Of a stretch of DNA of 61,086 bases, positions 8,340 to 17,570 are shown piece by piece (position 1 is the stretch's first letter; every line of letters begins with the position of its first letter). The stretch spans positions 1-61,086 of the forward strand of contig NZ_LXEO01000013.1 of NCBI RefSeq assembly GCF_001654865.1, given 5' to 3'. The position numbers and the translations under genes were made by a program. The notes beneath the pieces are model-generated. The model was not told where the DNA came from. It ran no database searches and worked only from the letters and a program-made list of their open reading frames with translations. Source of the DNA: Buttiauxella noackiae ATCC 51607. Its GTDB lineage: Bacteria > Pseudomonadota > Gammaproteobacteria > Enterobacterales > Enterobacteriaceae.

Positions 8340-9317
8340 ATGAATAAAGAATTTGAATTTATTATTAAAAGTCTTTCTTTTGATGAAAATTATAACCCAT
8401 CAGAAAATACGCGCATTACAACTAACTTTGCTAATTTAGCCAGAGGAAGTAAGCGTCAGGAGAACTTGCGTAATGCTTTAAAGATGATTGATGATCGCTT
8501 CAATTCATTGGCGCATTGGGATAATCCTACAGGGAATCGTTATTGTGTCGAGCTTGAAATCATCTCCGTTGAGATGGATGTTGAAGGCAAGGGCGAAACT
8601 TTCCCAGTAATTGAAATATTGAAAACAAATATTGTTGATCAAAAAACCAACGAACGTATTGAAGGTATTGTCGGGAATAACTTTTCCTCTTACGTGCGGG
8701 ATTATGACTTTAGCGTCGTGCTGTTAGATCACAACAAGAATAAACCGGGGTTTAGCACACCAGATAACTTCGGTGATCTACATGGAAATCTATTCAAATG
8801 CTTCGTTAACTCAACTGCGTATAAAGAGCGCTTTAATAAGCAACCTGTTATATGTCTCAGCGTATCCAGTAAAAACACCTATCATCGGACTGAATATCAG
8901 CACCCTGTATTGGGTGTCGAATACCAGCAAAATGAACCCTCCATGACCGATCACTATTTTAATAAAATGGGGTTGCAAGCTCGCTATTTTATGCCGCCGA
9001 ATAGTGTTGCACCTTTGGCATTTTATTTTGTTGGTGACTTGACGAGTGATTACACGAATCTTGAGTTGATCGGTACCATTAGTACAATGGAGACTTTTCA
9101 AAAAATTTATCGACCTGAGATTTACAATGCTAATTCTGTAGCAGGAAAAGACTATCAACCAAACTTGAATCAACAGGATTATTCATTAACGCAAATTGTT
9201 TATGATCGAGAAGAACGCAGCCAGTTAGCTATCGAGCAGGGTAAGTTTACTGAAGAGAATTTTATAAAGCCATACCAGACTATCCTTGAGCAATGGTCCG
9301 CAAATTACGTTCTTTGA
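8340..9317 (+). CDS. mesX: MesX (DUF1852), partner of methionine synthase MesD
   Basis: 325 residues. The sequence matches my memory of the DUF1852 family (opening MNKEFEFIIKSLSFDENYNP, with the conserved LARGSKRQENLRNALKMIDDRFN block near residues 40-65). DUF1852 proteins are encoded beside a MetE-core protein and are required for its activity; the pair was named MesX-MesD in work on folate-independent methionine synthases and needs oxygen. The proposed role is in supplying or activating the methyl donor, but the chemistry is not known to me. The stop is 27 bases before mesD on the same strand, so the two form an operon. No signal peptide: cytoplasmic. Confidence 0.88.
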   Translation: MNKEFEFIIKSLSFDENYNPSENTRITTNFANLARGSKRQENLRNALKMIDDRFNSLAHWDNPTGNRYCVELEIISVEMDVEGKGETFPVIEILKTNIVDQKTNERIEGIVGNNFSSYVRDYDFSVVLLDHNKNKPGFSTPDNFGDLHGNLFKCFVNSTAYKERFNKQPVICLSVSSKNTYHRTEYQHPVLGVEYQQNEPSMTDHYFNKMGLQARYFMPPNSVAPLAFYFVGDLTSDYTNLELIGTISTMETFQKIYRPEIYNANSVAGKDYQPNLNQQDYSLTQIVYDREERSQLAIEQGKFTEENFIKPYQTILEQWSANYVL

Positions 9318-9344
9318 TTAACTAAAAATATAAGGTCACCTATT

Positions 9345-10376
9345 ATGAAAATATTATTACCTACGTCGACTGCGGGCAGTTTACCTAAACCTTCCTGGCT
9401 TGCACAACCTGAGACACTTTGGTCACCCTGGAAATTGCAGGGCGAGGAATTAATTGATGGCAAACAAGATGCTCTGCGTTTGTGTCTGGAAGATCAGCTA
9501 CAGGCAGGTATTGATATCGTCAGTGATGGCGAGCAAACGCGCCAACATTTTGTCACTACGTTTATTGAGCATCTCAGTGGCGTTGATTTTGAAAAACGTG
9601 AAACTGTCAGAATTCGCAATCGCTACGATGCGAGTGTCCCGACAGTCGTTGGGCCTGTGTCACGTCAAAAGCCCGTTTTTGTTGAAGATGCCAGGTTTTT
9701 ACGTCAGCAAACCACGCAACCCATTAAATGGGCGTTGCCAGGTCCGATGACGATGATAGATACACTTTATGATAGCCACTATAAAAGTCGTGAGAAGTTA
9801 GCCTGGGAATTCGCCAAAATTCTCAATCAGGAAGCCAAAGAATTAGAGGCTGCTGGCGTCGATATTATCCAATTTGATGAACCCGCATTTAATGTATTTT
9901 TTGACGAGGTGAACGATTGGGGAATTGCCGCTTTAGAGAGAGCAATTGAAGGGCTTAAATGTGAAACTGCCGTACATATTTGCTACGGCTATGGCATTAA
10001 AGCTAATACTGATTGGAAAAAGACATTGGGATCAGAATGGCGGCAATATGAAGAATTCTTCCCCAAACTGCAGGCATCTAATATCGATATCATCTCGCTG
10101 GAATGCCAAAACTCTCGTGTTCCAATGGATCTCATTGAACTCATCCGTGGTAAAAAAGTTATGGTTGGGGCCATTGATGTGGCAACCAATATCATTGAGA
10201 CACCAGATGAAGTCGCGAGTACGCTACGAAAAGCACTGCAGTTTGTCGATGCAGACAAACTCTATCCAAGCACCAATTGTGGCATGACCCCCTTATCTCG
10301 CCGGGTAGCAAGAGGCAAGCTAAATGCTTTAAGCGCAGGAGCAGAAATAGTACGAAAAGAACTCTCCGCGAAATAG
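9345..10376 (+). CDS. mesD: Folate-independent methionine synthase, MetE-core type
   Basis: 343 residues, about the size of the C-terminal catalytic half of MetE and lacking its N-terminal half. It shows the MetE core: TSTAGSLPKPSWL at the start, then AGVDIIQFDEPAFN (about 167-180), VHICYGYG (about 206-213; the His and Cys are zinc ligands), DIISLECQNSR (about 246-256; the Glu and second-shell residues), and TNCGMTPLSRR (about 307-317; the second zinc Cys). It should transfer a methyl group to homocysteine in the cytoplasm without methyl-tetrahydrofolate. AAGGT lies eight bases before the ATG. The adjacency to DUF1852 places it in the MesD group. Confidence 0.88.
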   Translation: MKILLPTSTAGSLPKPSWLAQPETLWSPWKLQGEELIDGKQDALRLCLEDQLQAGIDIVSDGEQTRQHFVTTFIEHLSGVDFEKRETVRIRNRYDASVPTVVGPVSRQKPVFVEDARFLRQQTTQPIKWALPGPMTMIDTLYDSHYKSREKLAWEFAKILNQEAKELEAAGVDIIQFDEPAFNVFFDEVNDWGIAALERAIEGLKCETAVHICYGYGIKANTDWKKTLGSEWRQYEEFFPKLQASNIDIISLECQNSRVPMDLIELIRGKKVMVGAIDVATNIIETPDEVASTLRKALQFVDADKLYPSTNCGMTPLSRRVARGKLNALSAGAEIVRKELSAK

Positions 10377-10428
10377 CTTTGCCAACTATTTGAGCGTTGA
10401 AGGAAACTCACCCCGAGCTAATATTATT

Positions 10429-10452
10429 GGCCCGCCAATCTGGTTGCGGGCC
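10429..10452. terminator. Possible bidirectional terminator after mesD
   Basis: Perfect 7-bp arms GGCCCGC / GCGGGCC around a 10-base loop, flanked by AT-rich sequence on both sides (TTATT before, ATTATTTC after). It lies between the convergent mesD and SnoaL-like genes. No long T run. Confidence 0.5.
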
Positions 10453-10550
10453 ATTATTTCAAGGCGCTCATTAGCATTCCACTCAGGAATAGCAGGCAAT
10501 GCCTGAACCCTCTGTTACATGGGTTTTAAGTTAAAGTGAATGAGTCTGGA

Positions 10551-11132
10551 TCAGGCGGCCAACCAGCGCTTACCTTCAATTTTCATTTTTGCTTCCAGTT
10601 CGCTGCCTCGAGTTGCGAATATGCGCCCAAGTGGGAAACCACTCTGCTCAAGTAAATAGGCCAGTGCTGCATATTCACGCGGATACTTCGCCGCAATTGT
10701 CTGGTCGATTGCGACAGGGCCTAGTGGGAAGGTGAAGGTGCCGATATCGTAAACACTCTGGCGGTGGAACAGTTTCCACACACCATCTCGTTTTTCTGCC
10801 ATGTCATAAAAACGGTTGTGACACTCACAGCCAATATTCAGTTTTACGTTCTCAGCGATGATGATTGCATTGGTTTCAAGGATCGCTTTATCTCCGGCTT
10901 CATTAAAGGTAATAGCGGGTGAAGCAATAAGATGCTTAGTACGCAGGTCTGATGCGCCCATACGCATCGAACCATCAACAAAATCACTTCCAGGTCCTTC
11001 AAACCAGGTAATCTCAATCGTGCCGTCAGGGTGAAAGAGTTCGCGTAGCTGATCCCATTCGCCTAAATCACGGTGCATCCAGCCATTCATCAGATCATTG
11101 AGTTGTTGGCGATCGTGCAGTTGGTTTTGCAT
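10551..11132 (-). CDS. SnoaL-like / NTF2-fold protein
   Basis: 193 residues from ATG 11132 (GGGA nine bases upstream; a longer in-frame start at 11204 would add 24 residues overlapping the promoter region). Residues about 10-140 read as a SnoaL-like alpha+beta barrel: an N-terminal helix (DRQQLNDLMNGWMHRDLGEWDQLRELFHPDGTIEI pattern), then TKHLIASPAITF and the characteristic NRFYDMAEKRDGVWKLFHRQ. Proteins of this fold include hydratases, isomerases and small dehydratases of ring-modifying pathways; the reaction here is not predictable. Divergent from a LysR regulator, its likely controller. Confidence 0.8.
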   Translation of the reverse strand: MQNQLHDRQQLNDLMNGWMHRDLGEWDQLRELFHPDGTIEITWFEGPGSDFVDGSMRMGASDLRTKHLIASPAITFNEAGDKAILETNAIIIAENVKLNIGCECHNRFYDMAEKRDGVWKLFHRQSVYDIGTFTFPLGPVAIDQTIAAKYPREYAALAYLLEQSGFPLGRIFATRGSELEAKMKIEGKRWLAA

Positions 11133-11224
11133 ATTTTTATTTCCCGTTAATTCGCTGTTTTGTTTGACTGGATTCAGTTTGGCCTCGAAAGAAGTTAAAC
11201 TCAAATATATAGATATTACTGATT

Positions 11225-11241
11225 AATCATTTTTAATGATT
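11225..11241 (+). promoter_or_regulatory. Inverted repeat, candidate LysR operator
   Basis: AATCATT-TTT-AATGATT, perfect 7-bp arms with a 3-base centre, lies 15 bases before the LysR start at 11256 in the divergent gap. LysR regulators commonly bind such dyads for autoregulation. Confidence 0.4.
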
Positions 11242-11255
11242 GATAGGGCGGTTTT

Positions 11256-12137
11256 ATGGATTTACGTCACCTGAAGTATTTTTTGGCTGTCGCGGAAGAA
11301 CGGCATTTTGGCCGGGCGGCTGAACGACTCAACATTGTTCAACCCGCGTTGAGCATGCAGATTAAAGCTCTTGAGGATGAGCTGGGTGGGCCATTGTTGA
11401 TTAGGACCAGCCGGCGTGTGGAGTTAACCGAAGCCGGGAGGCTCTTGCAGGCGGAGGCTATGCGCACACTGGAGCAGGTGGAACATACCCGTCTTGCCGT
11501 TGAACGCGCTATTCGCGGTGAAACAGGTCGGGTGCGGATAGGGTTTGCCGGTAATGCTGTCTTCAGTGGAAGGCTGATGCAGGATGTCCGATCTTTTCAT
11601 CAGGCATACCCGGACGCTGAAATAATTTGCCAGGAGCTTGCTCCGCAGCTTCAGAATGAAGCCATTCAGAATGGGACGCTGGATGTGGGTTATATGCCTG
11701 ATTACTATCCGGATCATGAATCAGCCCTTGTCTACGAATCTGTTGGCGAGTGGGGACGGGTGGTGGTGATGTCTGGTGATCACAGATTCGCCGATAAAGA
11801 GAGCCTGACGGTAGATTTACTGGCAAACGAGCCATTGATTATGTACTCAGTCAATGACGTAGATTCACAACTGGATAAACAACTCCATAAGCTGCTTGGC
11901 AACTCGTTGAATATTGCCTATCGGATATCCAGTTCACTGAGCGTTCTCGCCATGGCTGGGGCCGGGTTAGGTATCGCCCTGGTTCCTGCGCCATTAGCAC
12001 AGGTGGCGATCCCGGGGGTAGTTTATCGGGTTCTTGATTCGAAGGAGTTGGCAGCTAATCTGATGATGGTGAGTCGTAAAGGCGAGTCTAGTGCCGCAGT
12101 GCTTGCCTACCTCAACCACACGCGGAAATATATTTAG
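11256..12137 (+). CDS. LysR-family transcriptional regulator
   Basis: 293 residues. Opens MDLRHLKYFLAVAEERHFGR with the helix-turn-helix at about residues 18-60 (AAERLNIVQPALSMQIKALEDELG, LTEAG), and a PBP2-type effector domain from about 90. The N-terminus is of the BenM/CatM/CbnR class, regulators typical of aromatic and chloroaromatic catabolism. Divergent from the SnoaL-like gene. It is also the last gene before the gallate island, but points toward it with a 630-base gap, so a role in the island is possible and not shown. Confidence 0.93.
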   Translation: MDLRHLKYFLAVAEERHFGRAAERLNIVQPALSMQIKALEDELGGPLLIRTSRRVELTEAGRLLQAEAMRTLEQVEHTRLAVERAIRGETGRVRIGFAGNAVFSGRLMQDVRSFHQAYPDAEIICQELAPQLQNEAIQNGTLDVGYMPDYYPDHESALVYESVGEWGRVVVMSGDHRFADKESLTVDLLANEPLIMYSVNDVDSQLDKQLHKLLGNSLNIAYRISSSLSVLAMAGAGLGIALVPAPLAQVAIPGVVYRVLDSKELAANLMMVSRKGESSAAVLAYLNHTRKYI

Positions 12138-12765
12138 AAGTGGTCGACAATTATCATCACGCTGGAAGCGGCATTTATATTTTTTACCAGCTTTTTCAGT
12201 ATACAAACGCCCTCCAGGCACAATGTAGCGGATCATAAAATCAGGACACCGGAATAACCTGTCTCCACTTTTCTTCATGTTAGCAAGGCGGTAAACCACC
12301 ATTGTTCGTGTGTGGGCGATAAATGTTGTAATAACCATTTATCCACGGGTTTCTATCGCGTACCGCATGGCTAAAATCACCATAACCGCCTTTCGCAAGC
12401 CATTCACTTTAAGGCGCCGAAAGTCTTTTTACATCGACGAATTATCCAGGCAATTCCCTCTGCGTTTCACTGAATTAATCATGTTTCACCACAAAACTAT
12501 CATTCCTCTGCATCCAGGTCTCATGCGAGAGGGTTTCTTCAAATGACTGATTTGTTTGGTTTTATTCAATATATTTAGCTTGTTTTTATAATGTGGAAAT
12601 TGTTGTAAACCTCACAGTATAAATAAAACTCATATCTCTAAAATTTTTTCAGCCCACGAGCCTGACAGTGTTGCTTTACCTTAAACATACCCTACACGAC
12701 AAACCGCTCAGTCTCTTTAAGTGGCGGTAATCGCAACACGATCATAAAAACAGGCGAACAACGTT
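12138..12765. other. Intergenic region before the catabolic island
   Basis: About 630 bases with no convincing gene; a short ORF at 12310-12546 has no recognisable product. The left part may be debris of a mobile element but I cannot match it. The last 200 bases are AT-rich and must hold the promoter of the transporter operon that starts at 12766. Confidence 0.4.
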
Positions 12766-14127
12766 ATGAGTATTTCCAATAATGTAGACGTTAAAGCGTG
12801 GATAGATTCACGGCCCATTACTGGCTATCAATGGCTGGTTGTGGCGGCAGGGTTGCTGATCATCATGTTTGACGGCTATGACACCGCAATCATGGGCTTT
12901 ATTGTGCCGGAACTGTTGGCAAAGTGGGGTTTGAGCCGTGCGGAGATAGGCCCTGTTCTCGGTTGTGCCATGTTTGGCGTGGCACTTGGAGCGCTGATCA
13001 CCGGGCCCCTGGCTGATCGCTATGGGCGCAAACGTTTATTGCTGCTTTCCGTTGCCGTTTTTGCACTTTTTAGCATGCTGTCGGCATTTTCCTCCTCACC
13101 ACAAGAACTGGCGTTGATGCGTTTTATTACAGGTCTTGGGCTTGGTGCGGCTATGCCAAATTGTGTCACGCTGATCGCTGAATATATTCCTGCTCGTCGT
13201 CAGGGGGTGATGATCACCTTAATGTATAGCGGATTCAGTATCGGCTCGGGCATTGCAGGTTTCATTGCGGCCTGGATGATACCGGCATGGGGTTGGGAAT
13301 CTGTGCTGATCTTTGGCGGCATTGTCCCGCTGGCACTTTTACCATTGCTGCTGTGGTTCTTGCCGGAATCACCTATGTTTATGGTGGCTCGCCATTTTCC
13401 GTCAGAAAAAATCGCTGCCACTTTGCAGCGCATGGGCGGAACGTTCTCCGCGCAAACGCAGTTTTTCCTGATGAACCCCGTCGTAGAAAAATCATCACGC
13501 GTAAAACAATTGTTCACACCGAGCTATGCGTGGGGCACGGTTGTGTTGTGGCTGACCTATTTCATGGGGCTGTTTGTGATTTACATGCTCAATGGCTGGT
13601 TGCCAACGGTGCTGCGTGACGGCGGAATTAACCTGCAGCATGCCGCGATAATCACGGGTGTATTCCAGCTTGGTGGAATTGGCGGCGGCATAATTGTGGG
13701 CTCGCTGATGGATCGCATGTCGCGTAAGAAAGTGATCGGTGCATTTTATCTGCTCGGTAGCCTCAGTTTATTAACCCTGGGTATATTCAATTTTTCCCCG
13801 TTGATGCTCGGTTTGTTCGTGTTTATCAGTGGCGTATGTATTAACGGTGCGCAGACTGGCATGCAAGCCTTTGCGCCAGCGTTCTATCCAACGGGCATTC
13901 GTGCCACGGGTGTCAGCTGGATGCATGGAATCGGTCGTACCGGGGCGATTCTCAGCACCACGACGGGTGGTTTGCTTATCGGTCTGTTTGCCGGGCCTGG
14001 CGCTATCTTTTACATCCTCGCGCTACCGGCGTTGTTAGCAATGTTGGCGGTGATTAATCACCGTGATGGCCGTGCGCAAACCGTTAGCGGAAGTGATTTC
14101 GTTGCAGCGACCCGTGAAATGAAATAA
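12766..14127 (+). CDS. AAHS-family MFS transporter for an aromatic acid
   Basis: 453 residues with about 12 membrane helices. Signature segments of the aromatic acid:H+ symporter group are present: an N-terminal DGYDTAIMGFIVP in helix 1, GPLADRYGRKRLL in the helix 2-3 loop (about residues 85-97), and the matching DRMSRKKVIG in the second half (about 316-325). This family includes PcaK and the gallate transporter GalT. First gene of a rightward operon with 13 bases to the next gene. With a gallate dioxygenase downstream, uptake of gallate or a methoxylated relative by proton symport is the likely role. Confidence 0.88.
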   Translation: MSISNNVDVKAWIDSRPITGYQWLVVAAGLLIIMFDGYDTAIMGFIVPELLAKWGLSRAEIGPVLGCAMFGVALGALITGPLADRYGRKRLLLLSVAVFALFSMLSAFSSSPQELALMRFITGLGLGAAMPNCVTLIAEYIPARRQGVMITLMYSGFSIGSGIAGFIAAWMIPAWGWESVLIFGGIVPLALLPLLLWFLPESPMFMVARHFPSEKIAATLQRMGGTFSAQTQFFLMNPVVEKSSRVKQLFTPSYAWGTVVLWLTYFMGLFVIYMLNGWLPTVLRDGGINLQHAAIITGVFQLGGIGGGIIVGSLMDRMSRKKVIGAFYLLGSLSLLTLGIFNFSPLMLGLFVFISGVCINGAQTGMQAFAPAFYPTGIRATGVSWMHGIGRTGAILSTTTGGLLIGLFAGPGAIFYILALPALLAMLAVINHRDGRAQTVSGSDFVAATREMK

Positions 14128-14140
14128 GCGGAGAAACGAG

Positions 14141-15121
14141 ATGGCATTTAAACAAATAGAAGTGGAAGTGGTCGCGGTTCGTGAGCTCACTCCCTCCATC
14201 CGTGAGTATCAGTTGGCGACACCAGACAAAATGCCGCTACCGGAATACACAGCAGGCGCGCATATCACGCTGTTTCTTGATAACCGCGAAGGCGGCCTGT
14301 TTGTCCGGCATTACTCTTTGCTCGGTGGTGATGGCATCAGTGACGATGCCCGTTATCTTTACCGCATTGCTGTTCAGCGCGAGCCACAGGGAACGGTCTC
14401 AGGCTGGTTACATCAGCATTTGCTACCAGGCTGCCGTCTTCGTGTCTCGGTGCCCGTTAATGCTTTCGCACTGGAAAGAACCACACAACCGGTATTGTTG
14501 ATTGCCGGAGGCATTGGCATCACGCCAGTATTTTCGATGATGCGCAGCCTGATGAAACGCCATAAGCCATTCTCATTGCTTTACTGCGGGCGTACAGCGG
14601 ACTCGATGGCTTTTCACGATGACATCTCCCGCCTGATCCCTGGCCGTGTGCATTTTCATTACAGCCAAAAAGCCGGGCGAATTGATTTGCATACACTGCT
14701 GGGAACGCTGGCTCCAGAGACAGCCATCTATATTTGCGGCCCTTCTTCGTTGATTGACGGCGTATGCGCTGCAGCTCGTGAACGCAATTTCCCGCAAGAG
14801 AATCTGCATTATGAATGTTTTGCACCAGCGGTAATGTCAGAAAACCAGCCGTTTGAGGTTGAACTTAAACGCTCTGGTCGCATCATTCCGATTGCCAGCA
14901 ATACCAGCATTCTTGATGCGCTGAATGCCGCAAAAGTGGATGTGCTTTGGGATTGTCGCCGGGGTGAATGTGGGCTTTGCGAGCAAGCGGTGATTTCTGC
15001 CGATGGGCCACTGGTGCACCAGGATCACTATCTCCGCGAAGAGGAAAAACAGTCCGGTGAGTCAATGTGTATCTGTGTCTCACGGTTACGCGGAAAACGT
15101 TTAGTGCTTGATTTGCAATAG
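14141..15121 (+). CDS. VanB-like oxidoreductase (reductase of a Rieske O-demethylase)
   Basis: 326 residues in the phthalate-dioxygenase-reductase order: N-terminal flavin-binding barrel (about 1-105; RHYSL near 65), NAD-binding domain (GGIGITPVFSMM near 125-136), and a C-terminal plant-type 2Fe-2S ferredoxin domain with CRRGECGLC near 270-278 and the last ligand in ESMCIC near 307. It passes electrons from NAD(P)H to the Rieske oxygenase encoded nine bases downstream. GGAG lies seven bases before the ATG. Length is normal for VanB. The partner and neighbours suggest demethylation of a methoxylated aromatic acid. Confidence 0.9.
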   Translation: MAFKQIEVEVVAVRELTPSIREYQLATPDKMPLPEYTAGAHITLFLDNREGGLFVRHYSLLGGDGISDDARYLYRIAVQREPQGTVSGWLHQHLLPGCRLRVSVPVNAFALERTTQPVLLIAGGIGITPVFSMMRSLMKRHKPFSLLYCGRTADSMAFHDDISRLIPGRVHFHYSQKAGRIDLHTLLGTLAPETAIYICGPSSLIDGVCAAARERNFPQENLHYECFAPAVMSENQPFEVELKRSGRIIPIASNTSILDALNAAKVDVLWDCRRGECGLCEQAVISADGPLVHQDHYLREEEKQSGESMCICVSRLRGKRLVLDLQ

Positions 15122-15129
15122 GGTAAATT

Positions 15130-16269
15130 ATGAATCATTCATTTGATATGGTTATTGATCATCCAAGACATCCCTTTGATGATGATACGTTTGGCGCGGG
15201 TGGATTCGCTGATCACAGCACGCCGCTTATCCGTAATTGTTGGTATGTTGCAGCACTCAGTCATGAAGTTTCCCGCGAGATAATCAGCCGCCGCTTTCTG
15301 GGGACGGATGTTGCGCTTTACCGCACTCTTGCGGGTGAACCTGTGGCGGTGCGCAACCGCTGCCCGCACCGTTCGTTTCCGCTGGCAAAAGGCAAACTGG
15401 AGGGTGACACGCTGGTCTGCGGATACCATGGGATGCAGTTCAATACGAGCGGGCGCTGCGTCAATTTACCGTCGATGGCCAACGTGCCGAGCAATGCGCA
15501 GGTGCGAACTTTCGAAGTCGTAGAACGTGCACCGCTGATTTGGATCTGGATGGGGGACCCCGATAGTGCCGACTCCGCGGCTATTCCTGACACGCATTGG
15601 TTAAGTAGCCCGGAGTGGAAAAGTGTTAATGGCCAGTTCAGCTTTAAATCTGACTACATTTCCATGCATGAAAACTTGCTCGATCAGACGCATTTCCCGT
15701 TCTTGCATCCTGGTGCGATAGGCACGCCGGAATATGCTCGTTCGAAGCTGAAAGTGCGCCAGGAAGGGAATGTAGTAATTATTGACCGCGTATTGAAAAA
15801 CTCGCCGCCGCCTGGGGTCTATGCCATTCCAACCGGGTTGACGGGAGTTCCGGTTGATCGTTATTCAGAAGCTCGTTTCCAGTCGCCCGCTATGCACGTT
15901 GCCTTTGCCCGTATCGTTGATGCCTCACAAGGTGCAGGTCGGGATATCACTTACCGCTTCAATATTTCGCACATTTTCACTCCGGAAACCAATGGCAGTA
16001 TTCATTACTGGTGGTTCTGTACGCGTGATTTCGATTTGCACAATACCGCTACGGATGAGCACTTATATATTTCCTCTGCCAAGGCCTATACCGAGGATGT
16101 CGACGCGCTGGAGTGGATACTCGACGTTGTTCGCAAAGATAGTGAACCGCAGTTTGATCTTAACTTCGCACCGGATCGACCCGGTTTAATGATGCGCCGC
16201 ATCCTGCATGATTTAGCTGTGGCTGAAGCAGGGTATGCGCCAGATTGCATGCAGCAGTGCCAAAAATAA
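15130..16269 (+). CDS. VanA-like Rieske oxygenase, probable aromatic O-demethylase
   Basis: 379 residues. The Rieske 2Fe-2S motif is complete: C78-P-H80 and C97-x2-H100 (CPHRSF ... CGYHGM). The mononuclear-iron site is visible in the NLLDQTHFPFLHPG segment (about residues 178-191). The N-terminus carries about 30 extra residues ahead of the usual 'NCWYVAA' start of VanA. VanA-type enzymes remove the methyl group of methoxybenzoates as formaldehyde. Because the next gene is a gallate dioxygenase, the expected product is gallate, which makes 3-O-methylgallate (or syringate in two steps) a better guess than vanillate. That substrate is inference. Confidence 0.88.
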   Translation: MNHSFDMVIDHPRHPFDDDTFGAGGFADHSTPLIRNCWYVAALSHEVSREIISRRFLGTDVALYRTLAGEPVAVRNRCPHRSFPLAKGKLEGDTLVCGYHGMQFNTSGRCVNLPSMANVPSNAQVRTFEVVERAPLIWIWMGDPDSADSAAIPDTHWLSSPEWKSVNGQFSFKSDYISMHENLLDQTHFPFLHPGAIGTPEYARSKLKVRQEGNVVIIDRVLKNSPPPGVYAIPTGLTGVPVDRYSEARFQSPAMHVAFARIVDASQGAGRDITYRFNISHIFTPETNGSIHYWWFCTRDFDLHNTATDEHLYISSAKAYTEDVDALEWILDVVRKDSEPQFDLNFAPDRPGLMMRRILHDLAVAEAGYAPDCMQQCQK

Positions 16270-16313
16270 CCTAATAAAAATATCCTAATTTAACGATACG
16301 TGGAGTAGACAAC

Positions 16314-17570
16314 ATGGCAAAAATTATTGGCGGACTGGCTGTTTCACATACGCCAACCATCGGCTTCGCGGTCGACCACAACAAACAAAAAGAGCAGGCA
16401 TGGGAGCCTATATTCTCAAGTTTTGAACCGATGCAGCGTTGGCTTGCTGAGAAAAAACCAGATGTGCTGCTGTATGTGTTTAACGACCATGTCACGTCGT
16501 TTTTCTTCGACCATTACTCAACTTTCGCGCTGGGAATCGACGACGAATATCAGGTTGCGGATGAAGGCGGCGGTCCTCGTGATTTACCGCCGGTAAAAGG
16601 CCATGCGGCACTCTCGCGCCATATTGGCACCAGCCTGATGAGCGATGAGTTTGATATGAGCTTCTTTATGAATAAGCCGCTCGATCATGGTCTTTTCTCA
16701 CCATTGTCAGCGCTGTTACCTTCGCAGGGCGGTTGGCCGACGCAAGTGGTGCCGCTGCAAATAGGTGTGCTGCAATTTCCTGTCCCCAGCGCTCGCCGCT
16801 GTTACAAGCTTGGCCAGGCTTTGCGTAGAGCAATTGAAAGTTTCCCGGAAGATCTTACTGTGGCGCTGGTGGCAACAGGCGGCTTGTCGCATCAGGTACA
16901 CGGCGAACGTTGCGGATTTAATAATCCTGACTGGGATGCCCAGTTTGTTGATGCGCTGGCAAACGACCCTGAAAGCCTGACGCAACTGACAGTGGCGGAA
17001 TATGCACAACTGGGTGGAATGGAAGGGGCGGAAGTGATTATGTGGCTGGTGATGCGTGGTGCATTGTCGGCAAATGTGACGGTAACGCACCAGTCTTATT
17101 ATTTGCCGTCAATGACCGGTATCGCTACGCTGATTCTGGAAAACCATGCCCGAACCTTACCCGTCGATACTACCGCACGCCATCGTGCTCACATTGCTCA
17201 GGAACTGGCGGGATTAGAGCAACTGGAAGGCACATATCCCTTTACGCAACAACGCAGCCTGAACGCGCTGCGCCTGAACCGCTTTTTACACAAATTGGTT
17301 CAGCCGGAATGGCGTGCCCGTTTTCGCCAGCAGCCGGAACAACTCTACCAGCAAGAAGGGCTTACCGAACAGGAACAGCAGATGTTGCGAGACCGCGACT
17401 GGCGCAAACTGATTCAATATGGCGCAAGCTTCTTCCTGCTGGAAAAATTCGGTGCCGTAACGGGCGTTTCAAATCTGCACATTTATGCCGCGATGCGTGG
17501 TATGTCGCTGGATGATTTTCAGAAAACGCGCAATCAGCAGGTGATTTACTCTGTTGCCGGCAAAGAGTAA
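16314..17570 (+). CDS. galA: Gallate dioxygenase
   Basis: 418 residues, the same length as the gallate dioxygenase DesB and close to GalA. It is a LigB-LigA fusion: extradiol catalytic domain (about 1-280) and a C-terminal LigA-like helical domain (about 300-410). The iron and catalytic residues line up: H12 (SHTP), H59 (FNDH), H125 (LDHG), H193 (LSHQ) and E240 (GGMEGAE). It cleaves gallate with oxygen to 4-oxalomesaconate. GGAG lies eight bases before the ATG. The fused form and downstream galB, galC and galD separate it from protocatechuate 4,5-dioxygenase. Its 3' end overlaps the convergent regulator gene by 25 bases. Confidence 0.92.
   Translation: MAKIIGGLAVSHTPTIGFAVDHNKQKEQAWEPIFSSFEPMQRWLAEKKPDVLLYVFNDHVTSFFFDHYSTFALGIDDEYQVADEGGGPRDLPPVKGHAALSRHIGTSLMSDEFDMSFFMNKPLDHGLFSPLSALLPSQGGWPTQVVPLQIGVLQFPVPSARRCYKLGQALRRAIESFPEDLTVALVATGGLSHQVHGERCGFNNPDWDAQFVDALANDPESLTQLTVAEYAQLGGMEGAEVIMWLVMRGALSANVTVTHQSYYLPSMTGIATLILENHARTLPVDTTARHRAHIAQELAGLEQLEGTYPFTQQRSLNALRLNRFLHKLVQPEWRARFRQQPEQLYQQEGLTEQEQQMLRDRDWRKLIQYGASFFLLEKFGAVTGVSNLHIYAAMRGMSLDDFQKTRNQQVIYSVAGKE

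Noticed and set aside
12310-12546. A 78-codon ORF before the aromatic transporter
   Set aside because: No ribosome site, basic unstructured product, no family; likely chance.
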